A stretch of 64,000 nt of DNA, from positions 2,728,001 through 2,792,000 of the forward strand of contig JAHLEZ010000008.1 in the NCBI GenBank assembly GCA_020726505.1. The letters are read 5' to 3'. Position 1 is the stretch's first letter, and each line of letters starts with the position of its first letter. Position numbers and translations under genes: made by a program. The stretch comes from Leptodontidium sp. MPI-SDFR-AT-0119. Taxonomy: Eukaryota; Ascomycota; Leotiomycetes; Helotiales; Leptodontidiaceae. Of this stretch, positions 45,228 through 57,373 are shown in pieces. Below the pieces are notes generated by a model. It was not told the DNA's origin, ran no database searches, and saw only the letters and a program-made list of their open reading frames with translations.

Positions 45228-48200
45228 GACAGCTCTTCAGTCTCCTCGAGATCTGGCTCTCAGGAATATTCTTCTTCCCAAACTGAAATCACAATACGCT
45301 TACACTGAGGTCAAAAATTGAATTTCAGACCTCGTGTTGATTCTAGAGCGAATGCGAGATCTGCTACCAGAAGTCGAGAGGGTCAGCCTTATGGAATGAA
45401 CAAGGTAGAGTGATCTTCCGACGGCGAGAGCTCGTGGATCTTCCACGCAAGGAGCTTCCACAGCTTTCAAAGCTTAGATCCAAGTATCAGTGGGGAACGC
45501 TTTGTGCGGCTGGCCTGCCATTTGCTGAAGATCCTCACGATATTCAGTCTTTAGATGGGAAGGTGGCTATTCTGAAGAGCCTCAAGTCCGCGGTAGGATT
45601 TGTCGAGTTTAATACATCAGAGTTTTCAAACTGTTCCTGGAGAGTAGAGAGCTGCATGCTATACGATCTTCACTCACTTAGCAGGGTAAAGAAGAGCATC
45701 TTTCCGTGGCCGATGTTCTCGGAATTGGATCCGCGAAGCCCCGTGGAGAACAGGATATGCTGAAAGATATCTTCGCAAAGAAAGTGGATAATCCTGTTTC
45801 TAGGTTGCCAGATAGTTATTCCAGAACAGTTAATAATGGCTGGTAGCTTGAGAATGTGGAAGATTGCTGGAGCCTGGAGGGAGAACGAGCCCTCTCAAGG
45901 GAATAACGGTAGCTACTGATTGAGTGCGTCTACATTACAATCTATTACCTCCATTATCTTCCTCCTTGCCTTTCTTCCCCCATATTTCTAGACAATTCCG
46001 TGGTGGTTTCGGTCAATACGGGGTAAATCTCAGGCCACTCAACTACCCCGCACCTAACTGTAGTCACTGTGTTTCCGAGCCGTCTAGCTCCATCTCAGGC
46101 TCTCAACTCCCTGTAAATTCACGTTTTGTATTCTCAACCATCCCTCCTCATAATTCAACCAACCTTGCAGATCTACAGCTCAGTGCTCACATAGAAGAAG
46201 AAGGTATAAATACACCTCGAATATTGTCCGTTTGCTACATGCCTCTACCGAATCAATTTCAAAGGTCTACACATTCCATGGCTTCGTACACTGCGTCTAT
46301 TGCTGTGCTGGAATTGGGGATGAGGAAGGCTTTGAATTTTTGACCTCACTGTTTTGCTGTGTCTTGATTGAGTTGTGACATACCCGGTGATGTGATGGCT
46401 TTAAATTGGATTTATGGCTGTCGATGATAATACTGTTGTCAAAACTTTGCCTTTTGTCTCTGTTCGTTGTACTTAGACTTGGTTATTCGTGGCTTACTTG
46501 ACAAGTCAGGTTTCCTTCCTGAATTAAGAATTGTTTAGACTGTACATTTTAGTTGGTGCTTTTCAAATACCAATTAGAGTTGGGCGTTCGTGATATCTTA
46601 TAGCTGGGATGGGAGGTAAGCGGGAAGTATTCGAGAGGAGAGCATAGGTCGTTTCAATGAGCTTGTTCAATTATATAACTTCCTGAATTGCTGCTCGGAA
46701 TGGAGGTCGGTTCTACATGGCTCCAAATTGATAAGATTCATCTCCATGTCCGCAAGTGTGTGATTTAACGGAGCACATAAAAGAGACAAGTGCGTAATAT
46801 TTTGGAAGAGCTCAGGGAAATTCCAATCAACTCCTAAGTGGAGATCTTTGCTACGGCTCTTGGTAATTCAAGCTCACAGGTTGGATTTTACAAGATGCGA
46901 ATTATCTATATTGCCCGGCGGTACAGTTGACTCTAAGTCTTTGATGATGTGATTATAGGTTTGCTGTCATCTGCAGAACTGCTGTCATGCCTATTGAAAC
47001 CTCAAGCGTCTGGCATCTTCAACTGTTTGTATACCCAGAATATATTTTTGGTCAATGTGGAGCGGAATCAGCTTGATTAATAACCAAAAATATACTTTGA
47101 TATAAACATACTATAGTACTCTGGGATACTGTTTGCGAACAACTTCTAAAAAAAAAAAATCTCTTCTCGTTGTCAAATTTTGGGTTGCTGTCATTCCCAA
47201 TATTTATGCAATTCAAGGCCATACAAGGCCATACGTCTTACAGAGGATTGTGTGTAACACATTTAGGCAGTACGGAAGGACATCGCTGGAACTGATCTCC
47301 AAATGGGGCTAAAAATGTGAGAATGCTGCAGTTGTCCAACCACATGCGCCACTCATCGACCTTGATTTGATATAGAGAATGGATAGACACTTGAAGTGGG
47401 CTTTTATAATCCCTCTAACTGGCTTCAATCTGAAGGACTCCAAAGGGTGAATAATAAATTCAAATTAGGTTAAACGACCTTCAGTAACAGAAGGAAGCGT
47501 GAACAAGTTTCGAAGTGAATTCGAAGATAATCAGCCGCAGCATGTCGGCCATTCGGTATAAATGTTTGGAATTGTAAACATCTTTTCGTCGATCCAAAAA
47601 CACAGAAATCCAGCGGTTAAGGAATATGGGGACAGAGACCTACCTTTCTAGTGTGACAACTTAGTAGAATGAATTGTTCGCACCGAACGATACAATTGCT
47701 AATCCTTCGGCGCTGTAAGGATTCGACGAGATTCACATGCTGTGGATCTTGGCCGCTGGAATTTGCATTTGCCTTTTCTGCTATCAATCATAGCACTGCT
47801 GTCAATCAGGTCTTGAAACTCCACTTAGGTTATGTGGTCTGGGAGAGCAATAAGAGGTGCCTGCTATAGATGGATTAGGTGTAGTGATCATTTCCTCTAG
47901 TCTACTGTATCGATTCTCTCTCCGCTCGTATTTTCCCAGGCAGCCAGCGATGAGGCTTTCTTGCCCGTATATCACTTCCGTGCCCAGTCTATGTCCCCAG
48001 AGATGAACTTCAAGGTTGGAATGGGATCCGTCGGAGTCGAGCTTCTTTTTCGTCGTTTTTGTTTGTACTCAAGGCTAAAGTATGAAGTGTAGTTTGACTA
48101 ATGTTGTAATCGACATTCATTCCTTCTAAATTTGCTCTACTTCATGGAGCAGAGTAATTGCTCGGCTAGTTGCAAGCCTTGCTTCCACTCGTTCTTTATT

Positions 48201-49334
48201 TTATAAGGGGATGATGAGTGAATAAATTCGTGATCACCTTCCAAAAAGAAACTAAGTTTGGAAAACCTAATGCTGTGGTTAAAAAGCAGTTGAATTTTGA
48301 TGTCTTGTTGTGGGAAGTCATTTCAAGGCTTGCATGTATTGAAACAAGATGGTCATTTGTGGCTGAAGCGTAGTATTTAACGGGACGGATCTGAATACTG
48401 TCCTGCAAATGGATTAGCCTTCGCGCGGCATTGGGCGTAAGAACTCGATGGAACAGACATGACATATCTTCCTTTGTTTGTGAGCGTATGAAAATTCAAT
48501 TCAGGAGTTAGTGACAGACCAATGAACAAATTAAAGTCAACTTCAGTGTACTGATCAGATCTAGGGAATTTCCATTGCCAACTTAGAATTTACTGTCATT
48601 CTAGCACAATGCTGCAAGCATTTTTCTCTGTCAACCGTAGCTGACCGTGTTCAAACATCCGAATTTTGGAGAGAAATAACAAGTCATGGCATCTCGAGAC
48701 ATGGTCAGAGGTATTGAATAGTCCGTTTCTATGACTTAGCGATGCTGAGAAAAGGTATATTACCAATCCCCTAGTTTTTCAGCACGCGAAGACTAGGGCG
48801 ACAAAGCAGAATTCGGTTGTCGGTTTCCCTGAGGCTTTTCTCACTTCATAGCTTTACAAATATATATAGGAATCGGTGGCCGATGTTGTCTCTAGCTTAG
48901 GATGATCTTGCAATTAAGGCTTCACCAGAAGGGTCCGTGGTTCCTTGAAAGATGAATACGCAAAAATTACTCACTTAAAAGGAAAGATTCACTGACAATC
49001 CACTCCCCCTTCAAGACGAGAATGTAAAAATGGTTGTAATAAGCACGTCAATTCACAGCTTATCCAGCATTCTAAAAGAGACTCGATATTTCGGCCATCG
49101 GTCCATCTGGAAAAAGCCGAAGCCCGAGAGCGGGGTTCAGCGAAAGCCCCTGATTCGGCAGGCTTGTTTACTGTACACTCGCTAAATACTCTTGACGCAA
49201 ATTGACCATTTGATATCTGCATAATTTGTAATATAAAGCGAGAACATCCCGCTGAAAGACAGAGTACCTGAATTTATTCGAAGCTCAGATTCAATTCATC
49301 TCCAGGTCTCGAACCACTCGGTATCCTCGTCAAC
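45228..49334. other. Long gene-poor region
   Basis: 4.1 kb, AT-rich after 46.3 kb. A 118-codon frame at 45410-45763 and a 140-codon frame at 45924-46343 have no recognised domain and might be decayed sequence. A run of about ten A bases is at 47151, and ACAAGGCCAT is duplicated in tandem near 47214-47232. No tRNA, transposon ORF or gene could be recognised. Confidence 0.45.
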
Positions 49335-50363
49335 ATGGCGAACCTCGCATCTGTCATCGCATCAGCTAAAGCTCCCCTAGAGGTCCAAGAGATTGAACTC
49401 TACACGCCAGGTCCCCACGAACTCCTTGTCAAGAATGAAGTCGTCGCATTCAACCTTGTAGAGGCCAAGATCGCCAAACTTGGTATCATGCCACTTGACT
49501 ACCCCGCCATTCTCGGGTCTTCATTCGGCGGAACTATCGAAGCTGTTGGATCTGAAGTCACGAAGTTCCATGTTGGTGAAAGAGTCGTGGTATCAAAGAG
49601 GTTCGGTGTCCAGGGCAATCAGTATGGTGCTTTTCAGCGATACGTGGTTGTGGCGGATATCATGGTCAGCAAAATCCCGGATGACATGGACCTCGCAGTT
49701 CCAGCTAGTCTTATGATGAACCTCACTTGTGTCGTTGGTTTGTTCAGTGGAAGGATCGGGCTAGAAAGACCGAACATAGATGGGTCTCCACCTACGAGGA
49801 AGAATTTGAAGATCTTGGTCTACGGTGGCTCGTCAAGCTTCGGTAGCTTGTCCGTTCAGTATCTTTCTGAAGCCGGATACACAGTCACCACCACCTATTC
49901 ACCGAAACATCATGATTTTGTCTCAAAGCTAGGTGCAGTTACTTTGGCCAACCATGCTATTAAATCTGAGAAGCTTGTCGAAAAGATCATCGCCGATGGC
50001 CCCTACGACATCGTGGTAGACACGATTTCTCTGCCAAGCACCATCGCAGTAACGGCGCAAGTGCTTGCAGCCCAAGGTGGTGGGAAATTATACGCCACGC
50101 AACCTTCGTTTGGACCTGATACTATACCCGATGGTGTGACGAGACTATTTGAGCCGTGGTCTGAATCTCTCTATGAGGAAGAAAACTGTGAGCTGCAGAA
50201 GTGGGTGGTGGAAACATATCTTCCACAAGGGCTGTCAAGTGGGGCAATCACACCACTTCCAACGGTAAAGGCCGATGGCGGATTGAAGGAAATCAATGTG
50301 GCTTTGGATCAAATGTTGAAAGGTGTGAGTGGTATCAGGTTGATTGCAGATCCTTGGGAGTGA
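49335..50363 (+). CDS. Medium-chain zinc-independent reductase (MDR; quinone oxidoreductase / trans-enoyl reductase type)
   Basis: Intronless gene of 342 residues. GroES-like N-terminal domain: EIELYTPGPHELLVKNEVVA, LDYPAILGSSFGGTIEAVGS and HVGERVVV. Rossmann domain with nucleotide-binding KILVYGGSSSFGSLSVQYLS (about residues 159-178), then GYTVTTTYSPKHHDFVSKLG and a C-terminal closing helix. The pattern lacks the structural-zinc cysteine cluster, as in NADPH-dependent quinone reductases and the stand-alone trans-enoyl reductases of fungal polyketide clusters (LovC/ToxD-like). No polyketide synthase is nearby in this window, so I prefer a general oxidoreductase. Start ATG is in a favourable context (CAACATGGC). 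Confidence 0.92.
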   Translation: MANLASVIASAKAPLEVQEIELYTPGPHELLVKNEVVAFNLVEAKIAKLGIMPLDYPAILGSSFGGTIEAVGSEVTKFHVGERVVVSKRFGVQGNQYGAFQRYVVVADIMVSKIPDDMDLAVPASLMMNLTCVVGLFSGRIGLERPNIDGSPPTRKNLKILVYGGSSSFGSLSVQYLSEAGYTVTTTYSPKHHDFVSKLGAVTLANHAIKSEKLVEKIIADGPYDIVVDTISLPSTIAVTAQVLAAQGGGKLYATQPSFGPDTIPDGVTRLFEPWSESLYEEENCELQKWVVETYLPQGLSSGAITPLPTVKADGGLKEINVALDQMLKGVSGIRLIADPWE

Positions 50364-51436
50364 AGGATTACTGGATTTTTGGAGAATTAGAGTACACCGG
50401 CAACATAGCGTTACCTTTCCATTTCCTTGAATAAAGTTGCAACCTTGGAGCAAAGAACTAAGACGTATGTGATGATACCTTAACACGAGCAGCTTTAACT
50501 TTCTTGAAAGACGAATTGAGTCAGCTCTCTTCTTTTCCAACTGATTATAGGAGATTAAAACGGTGGGGCCTGGTTCCTGAGTTGTATATTTGAGCTTTAT
50601 CAGGTATTTTTGATACTCCTCGTAGTCCTGTGGATGATGGTGAATCACGCAAGCAAAAAAGCAGCTTGCAACCCGGAACAGTCCCGGGCAAAGTGTTGGG
50701 CAAAGCGTTCAAGGCTCCTTGGCATTCGCCTCTACTGATGAGAACAGATCATTCTCCTCCAAATATCACATTATGACAGCTTTTCACGACATAGGAGTTG
50801 CACTCAGGTGACGAGGTTGACTACATGTGACACTTACAGTTCGTACTTCTCTGTTGTTAACCAAGTTTGGTTTGTTTGCAGTCCAGTGCAGATGTACGGC
50901 GGAGAATCGAAGCAGTAGTCGGCGGGGATTGCTGCAAGAGTCTGGAAATTGTCGCAACTGTACTAATTTACTGCTATCAACGACGCTGGTGTTGTCAGTA
51001 ACTATCCATCGCCTTTCTTCTACCAGCATGCTTCTTCTCCGTTTTTGCTTCCCTCGAGGACTGGATTGTATCAGAGACAAAGCTAACTCGATGGAGACAT
51101 GCGAACTGGTCTGAGAATTTGTCAATCAGTCCACAGCAGCACCAGAAAACCTGTATGAAATCATCAATATCCATTTCGGATAACTTTGTTTACGGTGAGA
51201 CATGAGAGAGCGCGAGAAGGATTCAATTGTAGTGCGTCGCCAAGTGAGTTTTAGTTGTCAAAAAGCGAAACAGGTCTTTGATTTCGGCGGGCATACGACA
51301 CTACTGCTCAGGCTTCTTTACGATTACAACTTTTGATATTTCGTCATAATACGCTAAATTCTCATCCCTATAAAATACAAAAGATGTTAAATATCCGAAG
51401 ATATATGGTTCTCCAAAAGTGCCTCATCCAATCTTA
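50364..51436. other. Convergent intergenic region
   Basis: 1.07 kb between converging genes. No supported gene; 95-137 codon frames on either strand lack motifs. Confidence 0.5.
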
Positions 51437-53107
51437 CTACGCAGTGGCATCGGATTGTCTCCTGGCCAAAGTCTTGTGCAAAGTATGCTGCCTCATAAAC
51501 GAACCGCATACAGCCCCGAGAACTGCGATACCCAAAGCAGTCAAAAAGACTCCTCTCAATGCGCCCGCAAAACTATCTTTGACACCCTCTTCCCATCCTC
51601 TGGGAAGATGCTTCAACTCATCGAAATTATCTCTGATTTTACGGATCTCCTTTGCAGCTCCTGGTAGACCATCAAACTTCTCATGGAGGGAAGAGACAAG
51701 GATGTTCTGGTAGACGGCTGACGCGATCGTGACACCGATCGATGAACCAGTTGAGCGGAAGGCATATGTAGCCGATGTGATGACAGCCTGATGTTCGTGA
51801 TCAACTGCTGATATAACAGCCAGGAGGGTGACTGTGAGCATGCCTCCATAACCGAAACCAATGAGGAATTGGTAGATGTAGCCTGGCCAGTCTGGAGTGT
51901 AAAGACTGAGGGTGGAGAGAAGTCCGGTTCCGAGACAGAAACTAGTGAGGACTGCGATGGAAAGAACTTTGTATTTCCCAGTGCGGTTCATGATAAGACC
52001 GCATCCAAGAGACCCGGTAGAGGCACCCACGGATTGTGGGATTAGACGCATACCGGAAGCTGTTGTTGAGACACCCTTGACTTGGAAGAAAATAGGGATA
52101 TAGAATAGGATCATGAATGTAACCATGGTAGTGAACCAGTTGCACAGACAAGCGGCCGCAACTGTGCGATTGAGGAGGAGTCGTACTGGAATGACTGGTT
52201 CGGAGGCGACGTATAGTTCGATATAAACGAAGGTGCAGAGAGCGACGGTGGACAAAGGGAGCGAGACCAAAATCAAGGGATGTGTCCAGGGTACCACGTT
52301 GCCTCCAGAATTGAGACCCAGTAACAGCAGGACGAGGGTGACCAGTAGTGTAAAGGCACCGAGGAAATCCACTCTAGATAACTTCGACTTCTCGGACTTC
52401 TTAGCGGGCACATTGACGAACCACCAAACAAGTCCTCCAGAAAGAACCACGAATGGCACCTGGGCGAGGAACGCAACTCTCCATCCCCAGATATCGTTTA
52501 CCCATCCACCAAATATGCCTCCCAATCCTGCTCCCGTCCCGAAACAGAGGTTCCCCAGACCTTGTATCAGTCCTCTCTTCCTCAAAGGGACCAAGTCTGA
52601 TCCTACGAATGTGCTTATAGCCATCAATCCACCGCCTCCCATTCCAGCAACTACACGACCTGCGATCATGCTCCATTCTGACGTCGCCAATCCACAGATC
52701 AGATTCCCGGCCGCGAATAGTATGTTCGACACGACAAGGCCTGTCCGACGACTGAAGATATCGGTGAGTCGACCAGATAGAGGCTGACAGGCTGCGTTTG
52801 CAATGAGATAGGCGGATGCCAGCCAAGAGAGGAGGGACAGAGAGTTGAAGGATGTTGAGATGGGCGCAGATAGTGTCGCGATTATCGTACTATCCAGCGC
52901 CCCTAGGAACACACCGACATAGATGCTGGCAAGAGTGATGTAGAGTCGTCTCGGTGACATCTCTTGAGGTAGCACAACTTGCTCCGCGCTACCTTGCTGA
53001 ACATCGTCGCCATTTGCCTGTGGGAGCTTTGTGGTGTCGCCGCGAAGGAGGGGCGTTTCTTCGTCTACTGCACGCGCAGAGCTCGAGCTATCGTTGTGGA
53101 TTGCCAT
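51437..53107 (-). CDS. MFS transporter, DHA2 (14-helix) type, probable vacuolar
   Basis: Intronless gene of 556 residues. The N-terminus is hydrophilic and contains DEETPLLRG, an acidic dileucine motif like those that send transporters to the vacuole. Fourteen helices start with YITLASIYVGVFLGALDSTI, containing the DHA2 motif D1 (LGALDSTIIATLSAPI); motif A is GRLTDIFSRRTGL and motif C-like glycine-rich sequence is GLGNLCFGTGAGLGGIFGGW. The central 11th-12th helices include FLIGFGYGGMLTVTLLAVIS. The closest types I know are yeast Vba and fission-yeast Fnx basic-amino-acid transporters, based on motif D1 and the sorting signal, but drug export cannot be excluded. Gene length is normal. Confidence 0.9.
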   Translation of the reverse strand: MAIHNDSSSSARAVDEETPLLRGDTTKLPQANGDDVQQGSAEQVVLPQEMSPRRLYITLASIYVGVFLGALDSTIIATLSAPISTSFNSLSLLSWLASAYLIANAACQPLSGRLTDIFSRRTGLVVSNILFAAGNLICGLATSEWSMIAGRVVAGMGGGGLMAISTFVGSDLVPLRKRGLIQGLGNLCFGTGAGLGGIFGGWVNDIWGWRVAFLAQVPFVVLSGGLVWWFVNVPAKKSEKSKLSRVDFLGAFTLLVTLVLLLLGLNSGGNVVPWTHPLILVSLPLSTVALCTFVYIELYVASEPVIPVRLLLNRTVAAACLCNWFTTMVTFMILFYIPIFFQVKGVSTTASGMRLIPQSVGASTGSLGCGLIMNRTGKYKVLSIAVLTSFCLGTGLLSTLSLYTPDWPGYIYQFLIGFGYGGMLTVTLLAVISAVDHEHQAVITSATYAFRSTGSSIGVTIASAVYQNILVSSLHEKFDGLPGAAKEIRKIRDNFDELKHLPRGWEEGVKDSFAGALRGVFLTALGIAVLGAVCGSFMRQHTLHKTLARRQSDATA

Positions 53108-54889
53108 TTTGGTAGTGTATACTATGGCTGCAAGATAGATGTCATGAAGAGAGAGAAGGAAAAGATTTCATACTTAGCGCGCCGGGGGTTTTGTGTTCAG
53201 TGAAGAGTGGGATATACTTCTCTTTGTGGAGCGGGCACGAAATTGTCTGACGGGCGTCGGATCAGCATTTCGGAGTTTCCCTCCCGATGACGTCCTTGAG
53301 CCGATTGCGGGATTACCTCTAGCCCATCGTCGTGTGATTGGATATATATTCCGAGCAGCAATTCGATTCTGACTAGAAATAAATACGATATCTAGCTTAC
53401 TCTAAGGTTGCATTTGAATTCGAGGTGAGTTACGCATGGATTTAGAGCTCTACAGGCAAATGGCAGTCCTAGAAGCTAGTCCGAATTGGGAGGTCTAAGC
53501 GGCTTTCGGTAGCCATTCACCATTTGGTTCTTTGTTGACAATCATTTAATAGTTGATTTTCGACTGGTTCTTGAATGGCCTGTTTTCCAGGGACTTTAGA
53601 AGTCATCAAAACCGAGTGTTCTCCTCTCCTATTAATACAGTTGAATTTATCCCGTTTTAGAGACAACTAACTTAATTATCCCAGACGCATTCCTCCGAGA
53701 ACTCGCAACTCAGCTCTTCAATGCCCCTTAAATTGCAATGAAACATGCCAATTTATAGCTGGGAGGTGAGTGTATAATTATTAAGGCATTTTAAGAACTC
53801 ATTTCTGCCATTTCTAGATCATGTTGCCATGCTTCGCAGGTGCTCTCATCCGAAAGCTGAAGGAAAATGTGGCATTGATAGCAAAAGACATAGTCGTAGG
53901 AGGGACAATATTTGACAACAAGCCCCTGAGATCGTCATTTTAGTCTTTTCCCCCCCTAAAATATGTACCGTCATCTGATACCATATCATTTCAAATGTCT
54001 TCCATTACTCACATATTTTCACAGCATGAAGAGCTCCGCATCTTCTAACATCTCAACGTTCCAGGACAAAAGGAAACAACTCAACGGTTCCTCCTACTAA
54101 CTCTTTGCTTCCTCGCCCTCAGTTCGCTGAGTGCTTTGTTGCCCTCACAAAACACGACACTAGGCCACTCTCAAGTGGTGACTAACAGTCCAAGCCTTAG
54201 GTAAGCACAACTTACTTTACTTAATTTCGCTTTGCTTTAGCTCAAGACACGGATTTCTAAATCACTCTCGTTTATTATATTTTCTTTTGAGGTAAAGCGA
54301 AATACTATATACATTCGAAAACATTTGCGAAATTAGAGATGGGGAATTAAGGAATGTCTTTCCCTGTGGTAGATGTTTGACTCTTGTTCCAGCCCTTTTA
54401 AAGGATTCGAAACGGCACACGAGGCTCTTGAATCTGTGAAGAGTATAATCCTTTCTCATTATCAGATAAGACATCTATAAGTCGCAAATATTTCTTTAGC
54501 TTCTGCATTACATTCCGTCAGAATATTATTCTTAACGCGATGTTGAAGCTAAAATCATCCCAAGTAGTCGGTCGCTTAAAAATGGCTGACCCACCTATTT
54601 GTTGATACAAGCCCGAGGATCATCTTAGTTATATGTTTTGTAACAGAGTCAGTCTCTCTATTTCTAGAGTCTAAATTTATTGGCAAACCTTGATATCTTG
54701 CCCTTGCCTCTTATCAATTGTGGTGGGGATCTCGAGATCACATGGACCCCCACCAATCACATCGCAAACGCGGGGTAACTTCGACCCCTCCGAAAACGTC
54801 ATGCGCACCTCCTCAGTCAACACCCCTCAACCAAACAACACGAAGTTCAATCTCAAAGACATATCTGGACTCTGGAATCAAGCGTCAAC
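53108..54889. other. Intergenic region
   Basis: 1.8 kb: promoter of the minus-strand transporter and of the plus-strand gene at 54890. No gene is supported. Confidence 0.5.
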
Positions 54890-56021
54890 ATGGCTCTCCG
54901 AATGGGTGTTGGCGACGTCTTCACGCTCTGCAAAGGCGCCGTCGATCTCTGCAGCCGAGCAATCCATGAGGAGCATGAAGGAACGCATACCATCGTCGCT
55001 GAGATGAAGCAGGTTCGTGCGCATTTGAAGAGCTTAGAAACTCAGATTGGAGATGAAAAGGCTTTTTCAAACGCACGGCCAGATATGTAAGCCCTCTCAG
55101 ATCTCAAATCAATCTCCAGAGTCTAGACTTTGTTCAAACCGGGTTCTTGAGGAGGAAGGACTCATAAATTGGGCTGGGCTGATAAGGAAATACAGAGCAC
55201 CGGTGATCAAAAGATCTTTGGAGCCTTTGCATAGAGATCTCTCGGAACTTAAAGACGCCCTTCACGCTTGTTCGGGACCTCGCAAACCCAGTATTCATGT
55301 TGTGGATCAAGTTAGATACTTGGTTCTGTACAAAGCCAAGCTTGACGGGTTCCGCGATAAGCTCCCTGCTCATCGAGCGAGCATTTCTGCTATGCAAGAA
55401 CTGATTGACAGTCAGTCGCCGAGAGAAAGGAGAGAATCCACGGTAAAGTTGGAGAGCATTGTGGAGGAACAAAAGAGGGACAGGATGAGAGCTGATGAGT
55501 ATGACAAGGCGCAGAAGGAGGTCGTTAGGATGTTTGAGGAGAGAATGGGTAGTCACCCTTCAAGGGATAATGGAGAAATGGATGTTGGGTTAATGTTGAA
55601 GAGGCTGGAAGATGATCTGGTGGAAAAGGGGATGGAAAGGAAGGAGGCAGAGCAGGCTTTATTCCCGATCACGAAAGCACTATTACGACAACCGCTTCCA
55701 CCAACTGTGGAAAGGCGAGTGAGTGCACAAAAGCCAGAATTCAAGCTGGACCTGTTTGATTTCCAGGAAGAACCGGAGTGTGGCAGTGGAAATAGGATCG
55801 ATGCCCAAGAGCTCGAACTGCGGGATGATGGACAGCTGGCTCCTGACGATAACATCAATGAAGTGGAAGATGACGAATCATTCGATAGTCAAAAGGGACA
55901 CAAATTATCCCAGGAGTTGAACTCCAAAACATCTGCATCACCTGTGTCATTCCTCAGTCGAAGACGGCCACTTTTAGAGACACGGGTGAGGAGCCCAGAT
56001 CTGATCTTACCGAGGACATAA
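54890..56021 (+). CDS. Hypothetical coiled-coil protein
   Basis: Exons 54890-55086 and 55127-56021 give 363 residues; the 40 nt intron (GTAAGC donor, TCTAG acceptor) is short but plausible. The N-terminus, MALRMGVGDVFTLCKGAVDL, then EMKQVRAHLKSLETQIGDEK, resembles the helical N-terminal regions found in fungal STAND/NLR-type proteins, but no NTPase follows. The middle is long helices with coiled-coil potential (RRESTVKLESIVEEQKRDRM, then RADEYDKAQKEVVRMFEERM), and the C-terminus is acidic then basic and probably disordered. There is no signal peptide or membrane helix. A start further upstream in the same frame is possible; the ATG at 54890 lies at the start of the helical region. Confidence 0.6.
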
Positions 56022-56763
56022 CAAAAGATAGTCTCCAGAATTCCATCACGACCACAAACAACCTCTCTGAGCCAACAACGGCGAGAACTTAAAAACGAAA
56101 GCCACAATTTTCAAGGGATATGGACTTCAATGCGATTGTCGAATGACCAATTACCTCGACAACGAAGTACTCCTCAGACTACTTTCAATATATTTTGACG
56201 TCCAGGTACCGAACACAGGGGCCGCAACCCAGTAAGTCTATCTTTAACGCATCGATGGAGTTCTTTTCGTGTGCGACTTCGCTGATTTGATACGGAAGGA
56301 TGAAACAACAGATACGCTTTGAGGTTGTAACAAGGAGATGAAGATTGTGAGCCTGAGCACAAATCCACAAACCCTAAATGTGATTTATGAATTATGTTAT
56401 GAAAGAGGACGTGATCGAATCATTTTCACTCGAGTGCCACTGACGTTTGTTCTCATCTGGGTGCCATACTGCCGAACGATTTGGTGTAAGCCTCAAGATG
56501 TCAGTCTGGTTGAAGTGGCGTCTGGCACTACAAAAGTGGACACGGCTCATGGAGGAGGCACTTTCGACTCTACAATGTGTGACGAATTCATATGCTCTAG
56601 GGTCTCAATCTAGGATGACCGATGTGCGATATCCATTTCCTGCTGAGTCCGGATGTATCGGCATGGAAATGTTGTGGCTTGCATTCAGCTGAACTTTAGG
56701 CGGGTATGAGGCTGATTTCAAGCTCCTAAAATTGCTTGTTCTCAGACCAACCAATAAACTCTT
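56022..56763. other. Intergenic region
   Basis: 0.7 kb without a supported gene. Confidence 0.45.
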
Positions 56764-57050
56764 ATGGTGGCTTTCAACCGAACTTTCTCTTTTGCAATCA
56801 CTTGGTTGGCAGTAGAGGCAAAAAGCTTGTTTCCCCCAGATCTATTCCCGCAATAAACTCCCGCCGCAGCTCGTTCTGGCTTAGCCACATGTATGGGATG
56901 GCCCGCGTTGGTGCTTCATTGGATGACGAACATTCCTCCACTGTCATCTCAGTTCTCTATCTGGGAACTATTGATCTCAGCTGCCCTCCACAGTGTCAAC
57001 ACGACAGAGGTCGAGACTCTCGAAGTGGTCTGAGTAGACAGCCGCTCTAG
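56764..57050 (+). pseudogene. Signal-peptide-like start with frameshift (possible 5' part of next gene)
   Basis: ATG at 56764 opens a secretion-signal-like peptide (MVAFNRTFSFAITWLAVEA) followed by KSLFPPDLFPQ and a stop. One base back in frame, AINSRRSSFWLSHMYGMARV continues as protein-like sequence to about 57048. A -1 shift near 56853-56858 would join them. Homopolymer runs (AAAAA, CCCCC) lie just upstream. It may be a damaged gene or the 5' exon of the Cys-rich gene downstream. Confidence 0.35.
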
Positions 57051-57373
57051 AGGTTGTTTTCTATAAAACTCTGCGAGATGGGCTTGATCAGCACGAGGGG
57101 CTTTATGTTTGACCCGTACCCTTTACCACTTGAATTGTGGTGTTCTCTTCGCCTTCTGAACCCCGAATCTGAGTTTCTCCCATTCCACCTTCACCATGTC
57201 GACCAACCCTTTGAACGGCTAGTTCTTGATCGATCGGTGCAACAATGCGCTCAAAACCTGCAACTTTCTGGGGGTGGAAGGTAGTAAGTATTGCCCAAAT
57301 TTCCGGTTTCTTTCCCTCGGAGATCGGGCACAGCTAACTCAAAATTGATAATTGTGCTACCCAATACTGCGAG

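Noticed and set aside
49335..53107. MDR reductase plus DHA2 transporter as a secondary-metabolite cluster
   Set aside because: No backbone synthase, P450 or regulator nearby, and the transporter has a vacuolar-type sorting motif.
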